64,000 bases of DNA from Ustilaginoidea virens (lineage: Eukaryota > Ascomycota > Sordariomycetes > Hypocreales > Clavicipitaceae), in assembly GCF_000687475.1 (NCBI RefSeq), contig NC_057320.1:3286001-3350000 (forward strand). Direction: 5' to 3'. Both the position numbers and the translations under genes were made by a program. The first letter of the stretch is position 1. Each line of letters starts with the position of its first letter. Below the pieces are notes generated by a model. That model saw nothing but the letters and a program-made list of their open reading frames with translations. It had not been told where the DNA came from and ran no database searches. Below are positions 22,646 through 34,695 of this stretch, piece after piece.

Positions 22646-25600
22646 TTTCCGCGTTGTAGGTACAAGACCGAGATGGCAAACACTCATCAACAAGGACGCG
22701 AGCCGCAGTGAAATGGGTCGTCACCGGGTTGAAGCTCTGCCAACGGCTTCTTTCGATGTCCTGTTGCAGAGCATGGCCGAGACGTTCAAGGAGGAAGCCT
22801 TGCGCATCTTATACCTGGAGCTGTTCTCCGGGCATGTGAGAAGAAGAAAAGGCATCGCCAGCTTCTTACTCAGCTAGCTATTGCTTCAACGTGGGAAATC
22901 ATGTTCCCCTTGACTCTCATCTTGCCGCGGCGCATAAACGAATTACACTCCGCTTCATGCCCTTCCCTTTTCCAGCCCCAGCCCCAGACCCGGCCTGGGC
23001 GGGATAGTCGGCAAAGGAAGGAAGCCACATCAGTGCTCTGGTTCCCGCCCCCCATTCTTTCCCCACGATTTTAGGCGCTGGCTCTTCGGGCTAACGGCAG
23101 TCAGGGAATGACAAGCCATTCTCTGTAGAGAAGGTGAATAAGGGTGTATGAGGGGGGGCTTCGGTCCACGGCATCATTTCTCCGGGCCAGAAACGCAGGA
23201 CACACTAGTGAAGAGTCGGTGGGTTGCGTTTAGAGGTCTCGAGGTCGACGGCCCCGGGAAACGTTTCCCCATTCGGCGATGGGCAAGGTGTCATGACAGG
23301 TTTTGGTCGGGACCAGGAACCCTATTTGGTAATTCGGTCCGTTTAGCCGTTCTGGCAAGTCCGAAGAGTGTCTTGCTTTGGACGACTTGACGACGTGCGT
23401 GCCGTGCCATCCAGCCAGAAACCAGAGCACACCAAGCATATTCGTTGGGCTGCGCCGGCTCCAGCCATGGAGACTCGTGGATGGGATTGGCGCGGGTTCC
23501 TTGCAGGGATACAAGCCCGATCAAATCAGTTGCAGGGACTCGTTTTCCCAGTGCAACTGTGCTCCGTGCCAGAAGGAGAGAAAATCACAGCAGGCCCTTG
23601 TGCGGAAGCGCGTTCAAGCAGAGAATAAAGCTTTGGTTTGCTCGTCCGAAGCACAATGCCTGGCTGACTTGGAAAGAGGTCTTGCAGCATAGCTGCTCGA
23701 ATATATTGGACTGGCAAATCGGAGTAGATTGACAAGGGAGGAAATGGAAGAAACCGAGGGCCGTACGCAACGTGATGGGATAGTAGATCATGCGGGTTCG
23801 TCTGGTGTGGTGGCACACGGCACCCACCCGCCCCTAGCGCCAAGGAACCCGTGTCCGAAAAGACGCTGTTCGAGCGTTGTATTCGAGCTCTGATCAAGGA
23901 ACACTGCCTCGCTGCCTGCTGGGCTTTCTATGCTTTGCTGTGCTTGCTGGGGGGAGATGGTAACAGCTCGAGAGGAAGTCGCAACACCAGTTGACATTTT
24001 CCAGTAGCATGCTCAGGCGGGTCCCCCCCCCCCCCCACGTCCTGAACTCTTGCCGTCGGAATGGAAGCGCGCGCATCTTTGCAACGATGGTTAGCGTTGA
24101 CGGTTCTGCAACCGCCTTCCTGGGATATCTGGGATATAGGATAACTATGCCGACTTACCTTTCCCGCATGAAGAAAAGACAAGGGCACTTAGACCAGGGG
24201 GGCTTTCGTGCGGGGGGGGGCGGGTGCCAGGCGGGAGCGAACCAGAACTCCTCCATCCGCGATTTTTGTGGGCTGCCCAACCCGGTGCCAAGGGTGCAAG
24301 GGGCTTCCTCAAAAGTGCCCTTGCAGTCAGCTGATCTTGCCCAAAGCCCACCTTCCAACGTCACCTGCATAAGCCACATTTGCTCGTTTGGGCGTTGCGG
24401 AGGCCCACAAACGAGATTCAATCGGGCGTTATTCAAACGAAACAGAACAAAACCAATAGCGCGTTCGGTTTCTGGACTGCACCACCCAGACCAGACCAGA
24501 CCCAAGAAAAGGGTTGCATACAGTACATGCTCATCTGTTGTCTCGTTGGGCGAGCGACCGTCGACCACCCTCGGAGTCGTTGCTAGTGCCTTTCGCTGCA
24601 GCTCGCTGATGCAACGTTGGACAACAAAACGCTCCATGTCTGGTCCGGGAAATAGTAATTCGGAGAAAGAGCCGTCAGAGGAGGCGCAGCGCACAGTTGG
24701 GGACGACCAAGGGCCCAGGCCTGAAGGGGGGTTGCACGTCGAAAACTATCATGTCGGGGGTCCAGCTCCGAATCAGGACCTGGAACCAGCCTGGTTGTCA
24801 ACCGCGAAAACCATACAACGTCAGCAGCTGGTACAATGCATGGTCTTCGCGACGCAGGTGCACCAAGGTGTGGCTGTGGCATGGCAGAAAGTTCTAATTT
24901 TCATCACAGCCTATTCCGTAGTTTCACCCCAGCCTCATTGACCTCACCGGACGCCACAGACGCCAGGCTGTAGCCTCTGGGCCCCTGATGAGCCGCAAAC
25001 CCATCCCCCCCCCCTCCTCCCCCGCTCCCCCCCCGGGTCCTTATCCATGCTATGTACTTTCGTATCGACGTTATTCCAGTTCTTTTGGCCCTCCAGTAAG
25101 GGCGGACGCTTAATTGGTACGACTCACATGGGTCTGGGGCATCTTCTTTTTTTGCTTCGGCAATTTCCCAAGCGGCCATTCGTGCCCTGGCTACTCGGGT
25201 CTTACTGCCAGGCGCCCCCAATGTAGCGGTCTCACGCAAAGGTCATGATGACTGGCATGAATTGTCGCTGCCCCGGCCCCTGGGCTCAATCTCAGATTCT
25301 CGGATTCAACTGGACCATTGTCGCAGGCCTGTCCCTGCTGGCTGAATGCTCAATACCCCCCATGTGCCTGAGTCCATGTCACGCAGGCGACAGCCCCTTT
25401 CCGCCTCACTGCACAGGGTAATTCTACGGTATCAAGCGCGACCGACTCGTCCGTCTGACCCTCTCATCCAGCATCCGTTCCGTCGCGACTTTCATCCCTG
25501 GAGGGGCTGCTTCGTTTTTGTCTTCCCTTTATCATTCTGCTGCGCTACTGCACTTATTGCGTTGCATGTGCACATGCAACTACCTGGTCGCTCGTCTACG

Positions 25601-26330
25601 CGTGCTCGCCTAGTTTATTGTCTAGTCAACACCGCATTTCCATTTCCGGCAGGAACAAAGCATCCAAACACGACGTGTGCCGAGCTCCCGAAGTCGACAA
25701 TGTAAAAAGAAAAGTTGGGTTGGTTTGTGACCCTGTCCGAATTGTCTCCTTGACCGGACTTGGACCCAGTCACTCGGAAGCTCTGCTGTGAAGCTTTTCA
25801 TTGCCAAAACGCCGCGTAGGAATGCTCCGTATTGATTCGACCATTCTATACTCAGTTGCGACTCAAACGAATACAGACAATCCCGCCGATATGCACAGAG
25901 GAAAAAAGGTAATGATACAAGAAGCAAGTGATGCCCCAGCCTCGTGGCGTCGAATGCAGGGTGGCATTGATGGGATTGGAGCTATGTAGCACTTGAGCGT
26001 CTCCGCGGTGAAGCTAGCGCCTGTCCCCACAGAAGCCCAAGCCCCAGACGCCAACAGGCATTGATGACAGCACCGGAAGTCGAGGAACCAGCTCTTCAAG
26101 GTATCGACCGGGCTAGGGCGTCTCAAGTCGATTGAGGGAAGGCGGGAGCGGATTTTCGAAGTCCCCATGTCAACGGTATCAAAGTCCACCCTCCAGCGGG
26201 AAAACCAGTCGTCACGGGGGCGCTCAAGTATATACTCTACGAGGAAAATATGCGACGAGGGACGAGGGACGAGGGACGAGGGGGAAAACTTGAGTCGAAC
26301 TCGTGTTGGCGAATGGCAATCCGAGGCACG
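22646..26330. other. Gene-free region between lipase and GT64 gene
   Basis: There are 3.7 kb without a recognisable conserved protein. Long readings on both strands near 23.9-24.9 kb are low-complexity and overlap each other, with no family motif. Noted: C/G runs near 24025, 24212 and 25005-25040, and a tandem GACGAGG repeat at about 26253-26282. Confidence 0.45.
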
Positions 26331-27506
26331 CTAGGAAATAATGACGCCAGGCTCGATATGCACGGTTTCGTTGATGAGGGGCATGCACTTGAACAGCTCG
26401 TTGTAGTCGTTAAGACACTGGCTTCGAGCCTCGATGTGTCCAGGTCTGGTACTGATTCCGTTCGCTGGGACAAAGCTGACGTAGGCGTCTTTACCCTTGA
26501 CAAGCAGAGGGCCCTCTCCTGTCAACAAGGAGACGAGGTAATTCATGGCGATATCTTCACAGTTGAAATGTTGGTCGACATAGGCCCGGATCCTTTTGGG
26601 AATCTCGTCCTGGGAAGAGTAGTAATCCATGAAGGATATGTGCGCAAAGGCGAGACCAGACAGTATCAGGTTGTAGTAGTCCTGCCCTTGGTCGGCGGAG
26701 CAAAAGGAGTACTTCCACCGGCCATTCGCCTCCTGCACGGCGCAGCGGGTGAAGCCCCCGGTCATTCGCCGCCGCCCAAACTTGCGCCACGCCTGAAACA
26801 CAAACTCCAGGTCCTTGGGCTTGTAATGAATGTCGTCATCCGACAAGAAGATGGCTTGGGTTTCGTACGCGGGGTCCGGCCACAGCTTCTGGTTCAGGCT
26901 GTTCTCCGGGGACTGCCTGTAGCGCACGGGCACGCCGTGCCTGGATTTGAAATTCCCCGGCGGCGGGCTTTCCACGTCGTTCCAGACGACGACAACTTCG
27001 GCAAGCGAGGGGATTTCCTCGTCCAGCAAAGCGCGCAGCGTCTCGTTGAGCTCTTTCGGCCGTCGGTAGGTCTGCATGGCGATGCTGCAAGAACCCAAGT
27101 GGGGCAACCAACCACACGTGGACAGAGCAAAGCAAGGTCAGCACCCCAGTACCAAACGTTTTTAAAATAAGTATAAAAAAAAAAAAGGTAGCAGCCAAGC
27201 TTGGGGGGGGTGATGCTGGACACGCATAGCATACGTGAACTTGTCATCGCGCAAATGCCGATACCTGAGCTGCGATTCCTCCCATATCTGGTCGGAGCCA
27301 GTAAACGCCCCACACTTGGGGATGGGGGACGTCTTGAAAGCAGATGCCGCGGCAGCATCCGAGAATCGTTGGCGCTGATGTCTTTCGGTGGCAAAGAAGG
27401 ACAAGGCAAGGACGACGCCGGCCGAGAGACTGAAGACGAAAGCCCACGCGGCAACGCGCTTGAAAAAGCGAGCGTTGACCGCGCCGAGAGGTTTGGACGT
27501 TTCCAT
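26331..27506 (-). CDS. Type II membrane glycosyltransferase family 64 protein
   Basis: GT64 enzymes (EXTL2-like) transfer N-acetylhexosamine sugars in the Golgi. Exons 27506-27235 and 27084-26331 give 341 residues. The first exon encodes a short cytoplasmic N-terminus and one membrane anchor (VAAWAFVFSLSAGVVLALSF). The second begins in the conserved start of the domain, TIAMQTYRRPKELNETLRAL, continues with EVVVVWND, and has the metal-binding DDD motif in AIFLSDDDIHY. Further family segments are MTGGFTRC and the acidic CEDIAMNYLVS. The splice AC|C joins KFT to IAM in frame. The acceptor sugar and biological role in this fungus are not predictable from sequence. An A/T-rich tract lies in the intron. 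Confidence 0.92.
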
Positions 27507-30500
27507 GGCTCGGCGCAGCGCTGTGGCTGTGGGCTGCTGCAGTTGCTCGTTGCAGTTGCTTATTGTAGTTGCTTGTCGCTGCTGCTTGTTGCTCAAGTGG
27601 GGCGGGTTTGCTGCCGACAAGTTCAGACTCCCGACTTGTCTCCTCCTGAGCAAAGACGATGCTATACTGATTGCGGATTGTCAATGAGAGTAGGAGACTG
27701 GAGCAATCTGGCTTCTCTGGCCTCCCCGTTGGAGCAAACAACGGGCAGCCGCGCCTCGATGCGGCTGAAGAAGCCCATTCCTTCCTGATCTTTCTTCGTG
27801 TCACGGAACCCCACATATCTCATTTACCAGACAGGAACTGACAGGACGCTACGGCCGCTGACAGACAGCCTGTGACAGTTGCCCTCGGGGCGGCGGGGGG
27901 CCCACTTTGAAGACGCTTTGTCGCTAAACAGGTCAGCCGTCGTGAATCGGCCGGCTGGCCCCATTGCGCCGGCGGTCTCGGACCTGGCGACAGCGTTCCG
28001 TCTGTTCTCAATCGTTGGGCGGCTCAAATCACTGCGAGGTCTAGCACCACAGTAAGTGTGTGTTTTTGCTGCGTCTTGACCTTACAGAGCCGACGAGCGG
28101 CTGAGGGTGACTGGCGCGCCATGACATGACGCCTTTGGTGGTACCTGTGGCCAGCGCACCCACCCCTTGACTTGCGGGTCGTTTTCCCCGGGAGATCGGC
28201 AACGTCACCAAGCAAGGTGTCTCGGTACTCCCCGTATAAAGAGTGGACTCGGGAGGAACCAATAGAGCTAGTGCTAGCTGCAAGGCAGGCTCCAGGTCTT
28301 GAACCTGTCTGGTACATTCAATGTTGCTTTCGACTCTAGTAGCCGTGACATCATAGGTAGCCTGGCGATTCTAATTAATGCGCTGCGCCTTCCTAGTCCC
28401 TTTGCCGCTTATTTTTATGGCTCGATTGATTCCATGCCCTCGTATAATGCAATGCCATGAATACGGAGATTCAATATTATCTCATAAACTCTGTAAATCT
28501 GTCGGTGTGGTAGGTTTGAAACCTGGGGCCTGCAGCCTGCAGCCTGCTGTTTCGTACCTCTTTTGCTGGTGGAACCTACGAGGTAGGTTCCTGGTAGAGA
28601 GAGGCACCTAAGTCGAACCCCCTCTTCTTCATGTGCTGGATGGAGATTTGGCCTGCAAATGCACGGTAACCCGCAAGAAGGACCGGCCTGACCAGTAATT
28701 TCAAGGTGCCAGCGTTTAATGCTCCCGATCATTCATTTTACGTACGGTACGGCTGGGCTAAGCTCGGGTTTTATGGTGAGCCTTTTTTGCATTATAAATC
28801 ACGGATCCTCTGACCACGACGTGGGATAGCGCGCAAGGGGCTACTTGCTCTCGAGGCAGTGAAGCACATTCTAATCCACCGAGTCTACAGTCGTGGCTCG
28901 AATCAAAGAACCGGCCTGTTGGTTCCATGCCCATGGTAGATCCGTACAGAGCCTGTATACGTACATACCTGGAGCCCGTACGGGCTGGAGGTGGCCCTAG
29001 GGCCTACAAAGCATCAGGACAGGGACAGTCTTTGTGCGTTTCGCGCTCGCAAGGACATGGCGGGGGTTGTTGCATGATTTGCATTCATCAAATTCAAGCC
29101 AACTCTGATGCATGTGATCAAATGTTTTCGCGGCAGACTGTCGCAGGCAATAGGCGCAAAGCCGCGTTCCGAAGCAATGCGCGCGGAGAGACGGGGTCTC
29201 CAGTTGACCGACCAGTCGTACCAGACAGCATGCATGACTGCTGATGTCTGGTCTTGATTCAGTAAATGATGTCGCTGCTGCTGCTGTTTGCTGTTGCTTT
29301 GCTGGTTACATTAGGTACAGTACATGTAGGATGCCGTCAGCGTCGCCCTCCATGCCAGAGCCCCTAGCTAAATTAGGTAGTGCTGGTTTGACGCACCTGC
29401 CAGATCAAGCTAGTGGACCAATCGCAGCTGCCGGGCATCGGGTATCAAAGGTACGAGCTCCCAGCCGTGTGGAAACAGCAGTTGCCGGATGCGCAAAACG
29501 CTACATCCCAATGCTGCGCAGAGTGAGTAGCTGTCAGCGGTCAGCTTGGTGACAGCGGTCATGGATCCCGACAAGAAGCCACGCCTGTAAATACAATCGA
29601 AGCTGACATCACCCTTGCGATGAAATAACCGTCGCCCCCCCGTGCCATCTGTATGTTGCTCCGTACCCCGTATCCAGGGTGAAGGTGGGGTGGGTCCCAC
29701 GGCTTGTGCCTGTGGCGCTGTGCATAATGTGTGTCATTCCGCCGCCGGACCGTCCGTCACCTGCCACTGGGTCAGGGGACCACGCGGAACAGCTGCCACC
29801 GTTGGGGGCGGAATTGACTGTTTCAACTACGGAGTATTCCAGAGTATTCCACACTGCTTGCTTGTCTTCTTCGTTCAGCTGCAACGACTTGTCAAAGCCG
29901 CGCTTGCTTGCCTATTCCTTTGTAGCGGTACGCACTAATAGCAGCGATTTATCCTTGGCACCAGGTAGATGACTTGGGTTCCGTTTTAGCGTCAATGTAA
30001 TATAAATAACGTTCCAGTCACTATGCGTTTCAGGTAGCGCTTCCTCATGAGCCGGCTGCCGGGGCGTTCTTGCCTTGGTTAACACTAGGTACCTACCTAC
30101 CTGAGGTAACTACCTACCAGACAGTTGGCAGGTGCACACCAGACCACATGCAGCTTCCGCCAGCCGAGGCAGGCACGTGTAGTGCCACAAACCGGACCGC
30201 ACCCGTCCGCCAGCAGAACTGGAGCTGACGCTGTAGCGTCACTGGACTTGGCTTGCTGTGAGCCACCAATGACCAACAGGTATCAAATTCAAGTTCCCCG
30301 AGTGTCCTTATTCCCATCCGGCACAACGTGCGCACATCGGCAAGTTCTGGCTTTTATGTGCCAGGCCAGTCCTCGTCGCATTGCCTTTCTGCGTCAGCCT
30401 AGTCCGTCTTACATCACACTTGGCCATCTCCAAGCTCACCACAGCTTCTGCAACGATGACGAGTTAAACTTTTGCCTTTGCGCTGCGACACCCTCGACCT

Positions 30501-30600
30501 GATTCTCTTTCCCCCGTCTGAATCGTGACCGGAACTTCGGCGATCAAAGTTTCAATACTAAAAAAATACCTCCTCGACGGCCCTGGGTTCAACTGAAGAA
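27507..30600. other. Gene-free region between GT64 and GH3 genes
   Basis: There are 3.1 kb, with no conserved coding sequence recognised. It includes a trinucleotide-like CTG tract near 29277-29300, TACGGAGTA near 29829, and a CCTACCTA-type palindromic cluster at 30085-30120. The last few hundred bases are the GH3 promoter. Confidence 0.5.
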
Positions 30601-33590
30601 ATGGCATGCATCATCCTGAGCAAGGCAGCTTTCCTGGCTGCCTTGTCCCTTGTTGTGATGGGTAGTCCAACACCAGACGTGACGTCGCAAAGGGCAAGTG
30701 TGCAAGGCGGCTACTACGTGCCGGCATACTATCCGGCCCCGTACGGTGGTTGGGTTCAAGACTGGCAAGAAAGCTATCGCAAGGGTAGGGAGCTCGTCAA
30801 CTCGATGACCTTGGCGGAAAAGACCAACATCACAGCTGGCAGTGGCATCTTCATGGGTCAGTTTTGCACTTGGAGCGTCCCGTCCCGTCTTGCCCTCGGA
30901 ATGGAAGGTAATGCTGCTTCGAAACTTGCCGCTGACATTGTTGGACAGGGTACGTTTCTCTCGTCTCATCACACGGCTTGGCTCCTCAACTTGAACTGAT
31001 TAGCAAATGCTCCAGACTAACATGCACGTAGGCGATGCAATGGCAACACAGGCTCTGCTCTTCGGCTGGGATTCCCACAACTCTGCCTCAACGATGCTCA
31101 CAATGGCATACGGCAGGCCGACCATGTAACTGTATTCCCAGACGGCATCACTACTGGCGCAACGTTTGATAAGACGCTCATGTACCGACGCGGAGTTGCC
31201 ATTGGCCAAGAAGCTCGAGGAAAAGGTGTCAACGTCTTGCTTGGGCCAACCGTTGGCCCAATCGGCAGGAAGCCCAAGGGTGGTCGATCCTGGGAGGCTT
31301 TCGGAGCGGACCCATCCCTGCAAGCCGTAGGTGCTCGGGAGACTATCAGAGGAATTCAGGAACAAGGTGTTATTGCGACCATCAAGCACTTCATTGGCAA
31401 CGAGCAAGAGATGTACCGCATGTATAATCCCTTTCAATCGGCGTACAGCTCAAACATAGGTGCGCTCCATCCTGTCCATCATCATCAATGTCATGGATAT
31501 AATTGCCGTGCTAAACGCTTGGCAACTCCACAGATGATCGCGTTCTACATGAGCTATACATGTGGCCATTCGCCGAGGGTATCCGAGCCGGAGTTGGCTC
31601 CGTCATGATGGCGTACAATGCTGTAAGTTGTGTGCCAAAAATTGCGCACTTTTGGAGTCTACATGACTTTTTCTTTCTTGGTGAGCAAATCAACTAATCG
31701 CCCTAGGTCAACGGTACTGCTTGCAGCCAACACCCATATCTAATAAATGGATTGCTCAAGGACGAGCTTGGTTTTCAAGGATTCGTCCAATCCGACTGGC
31801 TCGCTCACATGTCCGGCGTCGCATCTGCCCTTGCGGGTCTCGACTTGAGTATGCCTGGCGACACCCAAGTCCCCCTGCTCGGGAATTCTTATTGGATGTA
31901 TGAACTCTCCAGGTCTGTTCTCAACGGCTCCGTTCCCACGGATCGACTGAATGACATGGCTACCCGCATCGTGGCTGCTTGGTACCAGATGGGCCAGGAC
32001 AAGAATTTCCCCAAGACCAACTTCGATACCAATACCAAGAAGAAAGAGGGCCTTCTCTACCCCGCTGCCTGGCCGGACTCGCCCAAGGGTGTCGTCAATG
32101 AGTTTGTCGAGGTACAGGCAAATCACGACGTGATTGCTCGCCAGGTCGCCCAGGACGCCGTTACACTGCTTAAAAACTCTGGCAATCTGCTGCCCATCAG
32201 CACCTCTCAGCGACTCGCGGTATTCGGCACTGGAGCCCAGACCAACCCCAAGGGTGCAAACGCCTGTCCGGACCGAAAGTGCAACACAGGCACGCTTGGG
32301 CAAGGCTGGGGATCTGGTACTGTTGACTACATGTATTTGGATGACCCCATCTCAGCCCTGAGGGCTCGAGCCGGACATATCGCGTTCTACAATACTGATA
32401 CACTTCCCCCAAAACTGGAGACGCCGGAGGATGGTGACGTTGCCATAGTCTTCGTCACCTCGGATTCTGGGGAGAACACGTATACAGTAGAGGGAAATCA
32501 TGGCGATAGAGACGCATCGGGACTTTTTGCGTGGCACAACGGGGACAAGTTGTTGCAAGACGTCGCTGCGAAATACAAGAACGTCGTGGTCGTGATTCAC
32601 ACCGTCGGACCAATCATCCTGGAGAGGTGGATTAATCTTCCCTCGGTCAGGTCTGTGCTTGTTGCTCACCTACCTGGCCAAGAAGCCGGAAGGTCGTTGG
32701 CTGAAGTTCTCTTTGGAGACGTCTCCCCCAGCGGCCATCTCCCCTACTCGATCACGAAGAAGGAAGAGGATATGCCGGAGAGTGTTACCAAGCTAACCAG
32801 CTTCGAATTTCTCAACCAAGCTCAAGACACGTATAGCGAGGGTCTGTATATCGATTATCGGTGGCTCGGCCAAAAGGGTATCGAGCCTCGGTACGCTTTC
32901 GGACATGGCCTCAGCTACACAACCTTTTCATATTGCGACGCAAAGATTCGAAAAGTCGCACAAATGAGCAAAACCCCGCCAGCGCGGGAGCCAAAGTCTG
33001 GCATCTTGGATTACGCGCAAGCGGTTCCCGGCGCCAGCGAGGCCGTTGCGCCAAAGGGTTTCCACAGGGTCTGGCGCTACATCTACTCTTGGCTCAGCGA
33101 GTCGGACGCCAAGGCCGCCGCCGCCGACGCCGGCAAAAAGAAGTACCCTTATCCGCCTGGCTACTCTACGGAACAGAAGCCAGGACCCCGCGCTGGCGGT
33201 GGCCAGGGTGGCAATCCTGCGTTGTGGGATACCGCTTACACGATGACCGTGACGGTCAAGAACACCGGATCCAAGCACTCCGGCAAAGCTTCTGCGCAGG
33301 CCTACCTTCAATTTCCCAGAGACGTCGGTTACGACACGCCCGTGCTCCAGTTGCGCGATTTTGAAAAGACGGAGACGTTGGCTCCGGGGCAGAGCACGAC
33401 GGTCGAGTTGCATCTGACAAGGAAGGATCTTAGCGTGTGGGATGTAGAGCTGCAGGACTGGGTCATCCCCGCGGTTGATGGAGCGTACAATGTGTGGATC
33501 GGGGCTGCTAGCGACGATCTCAGGGTGTCTTGCCACGCTGCCAGCTTGAAGTGTGACAATGTGATCAAGGGACTGGGCACTTGCGGGTAG
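30601..33590 (+). CDS. Secreted GH3 beta-glucosidase
   Basis: It hydrolyses beta-linked glucosides such as cellobiose outside the cell. Model: 30601-30856, one nucleotide at 30949, 31032-31459, 31534-31622 and 31707-33590 (885 residues). The protein has a signal peptide ([17 protein letters not shown]), then [73 protein letters not shown], and the nucleophile motif FVQSDW before [19 protein letters not shown]. The C-terminal half has the second alpha/beta domain and a fibronectin-III-like domain. The first junction is unusual: frame is kept, and the expected FMGRCNGNTG formed, only if two introns flank a single G. A single intron with a poor GTTTTG donor at 30860 is the alternative and would add one Gln. 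Confidence 0.94.
30857..31031 (+). other. Twin intron of the GH3 gene around a one-nucleotide exon
   Basis: Intron A 30857-30948 has donor GTCAGT, branch-like GCTGAC at 30931 and acceptor GGACAG. Intron B 30950-31031 has donor GTACGT, branch-like ACTAAC at 31016 and acceptor CGTAG. The base between them, G30949, joins ATG G to G CGA as Met-Gly-Arg. Splicing is inferred from sequence only. Confidence 0.6.
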
Positions 33591-33908
33591 CTGGCCATTT
33601 TTGAGTTCCCCGAACATGCAAGACCCCCATGAAATAAATCCATCAGCCTGTTTCCTGTTTTCTAATTCCGACCTTTTGTGTATGGTGCCTTTTTCGGTAA
33701 AATAGCCTGTTTTTTTCAGAAGGGATGTAGCCGGCGTCCTCTTGTACATTTCTGGGACTCTTGACTATTCCACTCGCTAGTAGCACATGAGGAATTTTTT
33801 TTCCCGGTCCAAAGCGAACTCTGCCTGATGCCATGGCGAGCAAGACACATCGCGGCCAGCAGCCTCAGTCTCCCGAACCATGCTGTCGTATCGTCGTCCC
33901 GCGCTCCT
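33591..33908. other. Convergent 3' regions of GH3 and bL34m genes
   Basis: About 320 bases hold the 3' flanks of the two convergent genes. Nothing else was seen. Confidence 0.6.
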
Positions 33909-34385
33909 CTACTGCGCAAGCTGCCTCCTGCCCTTCAGCCTCCTCCTCAGCAAGATCCGGCGCCCGCTTCGGCTCCGCGTTCTGTGCAGGAAGCCATGCC
34001 TCCGCTTCTGGACCAGCCTCGTGTGCCCATTCATGGTGTTCCGCGGGCCAAATCGCAGCTGCAGGCCCGCCAGGGCGGGATGGGAGGAGACGGCCGACCG
34101 GGAGACCAGGTCGGCGGTTTCGGCGGCGCCGGCGGCCGTATCGGGAGCTGAGGGGGTGAAGCTCGCGAGGGCGCCGTTGCGCCGGCGGAGAGGCGTGAGG
34201 GACGGTCGGAGGGGGGCGAGCGTGGTGAAGGGCCTGTTTTTAGGGTTGCAGTCGTTGGGTTAGTGCGTTGCAACCCGGGGCTGGTGACGCTACGAATACG
34301 ATGGGGGCGGGGCGGAGCGGACGGACCTGGGAGACGAGACGGCGGTTCTGAGGAGGGGGCGCACGAGGCGCGTGAGAGACTGCAT
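33909..34385 (-). CDS. MRPL34: Mitochondrial large-subunit ribosomal protein bL34m
   Basis: It is a small basic protein of the mitochondrial large ribosomal subunit. Exons 34385-34294 and 34233-33909 give 138 residues. The C-terminus carries the bL34 signature: LQLRFGPRNTMNGHTRLVQK, then RRHGFLHRTRSRSGRRILLR and RRLKGRRQ before the stop. The N-terminus (MQSLTRLVRPLLRTAVSS) is Arg/Ser-rich, as for a mitochondrial signal. The intron 34293-34234 has GTAGCG, a CACTAAC branch motif and AAACAG. An alternative donor GTCCGT at 34326 keeps the same phase and would remove 11 residues. A much longer reading on the same strand in another frame overlaps it and would mislead gene calling. It is convergent with the GH3 gene. 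Confidence 0.88.
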
Positions 34386-34695
34386 TGCGGGAGGGGGGAG
34401 GCGCGGCAGATTTCGGGGTGCTGGGTTGAAGATGTCGTGGTGGATGGATGGGATGGGATGGATGGGATGGGAGAGAAGGTTGAAGGGGGGAGGGTCGGAG
34501 CGTGTGCCGACGCCTGATTGGCGGGCTGGGGGTGGGTCTCGCTGGATGGATTCATTTGTTCAAGCACTGGCCGGATAGCCGCGAATGGCTGTGTCCGCGG
34601 CTGTGTCCGTGGCTGGAGCACGTGACGGGGCTTGGCTGAAAGTTCACATTGTCGCTTACATGTACGGATTAGGTAAGGTATGTATGTACCTAAAC
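34386..34695. other. Short spacer bL34m to NAT9-like gene
   Basis: About 310 bases with a tandem GGATGGGAT-type repeat near 34443-34470. They serve as promoter of bL34m and 3' flank of the acetyltransferase gene. Confidence 0.5.

Noticed and set aside
23991..24941. 316-residue plus-strand reading in the gap before GT64
   Set aside because: It starts next to a C run, has no conserved motif, and a similar-sized minus-strand reading overlaps it. I could not support either as a gene.
26250..27170. 306-residue plus-strand reading opposite the GT64 gene
   Set aside because: It is the antisense of the glycosyltransferase exon, with no domain of its own.
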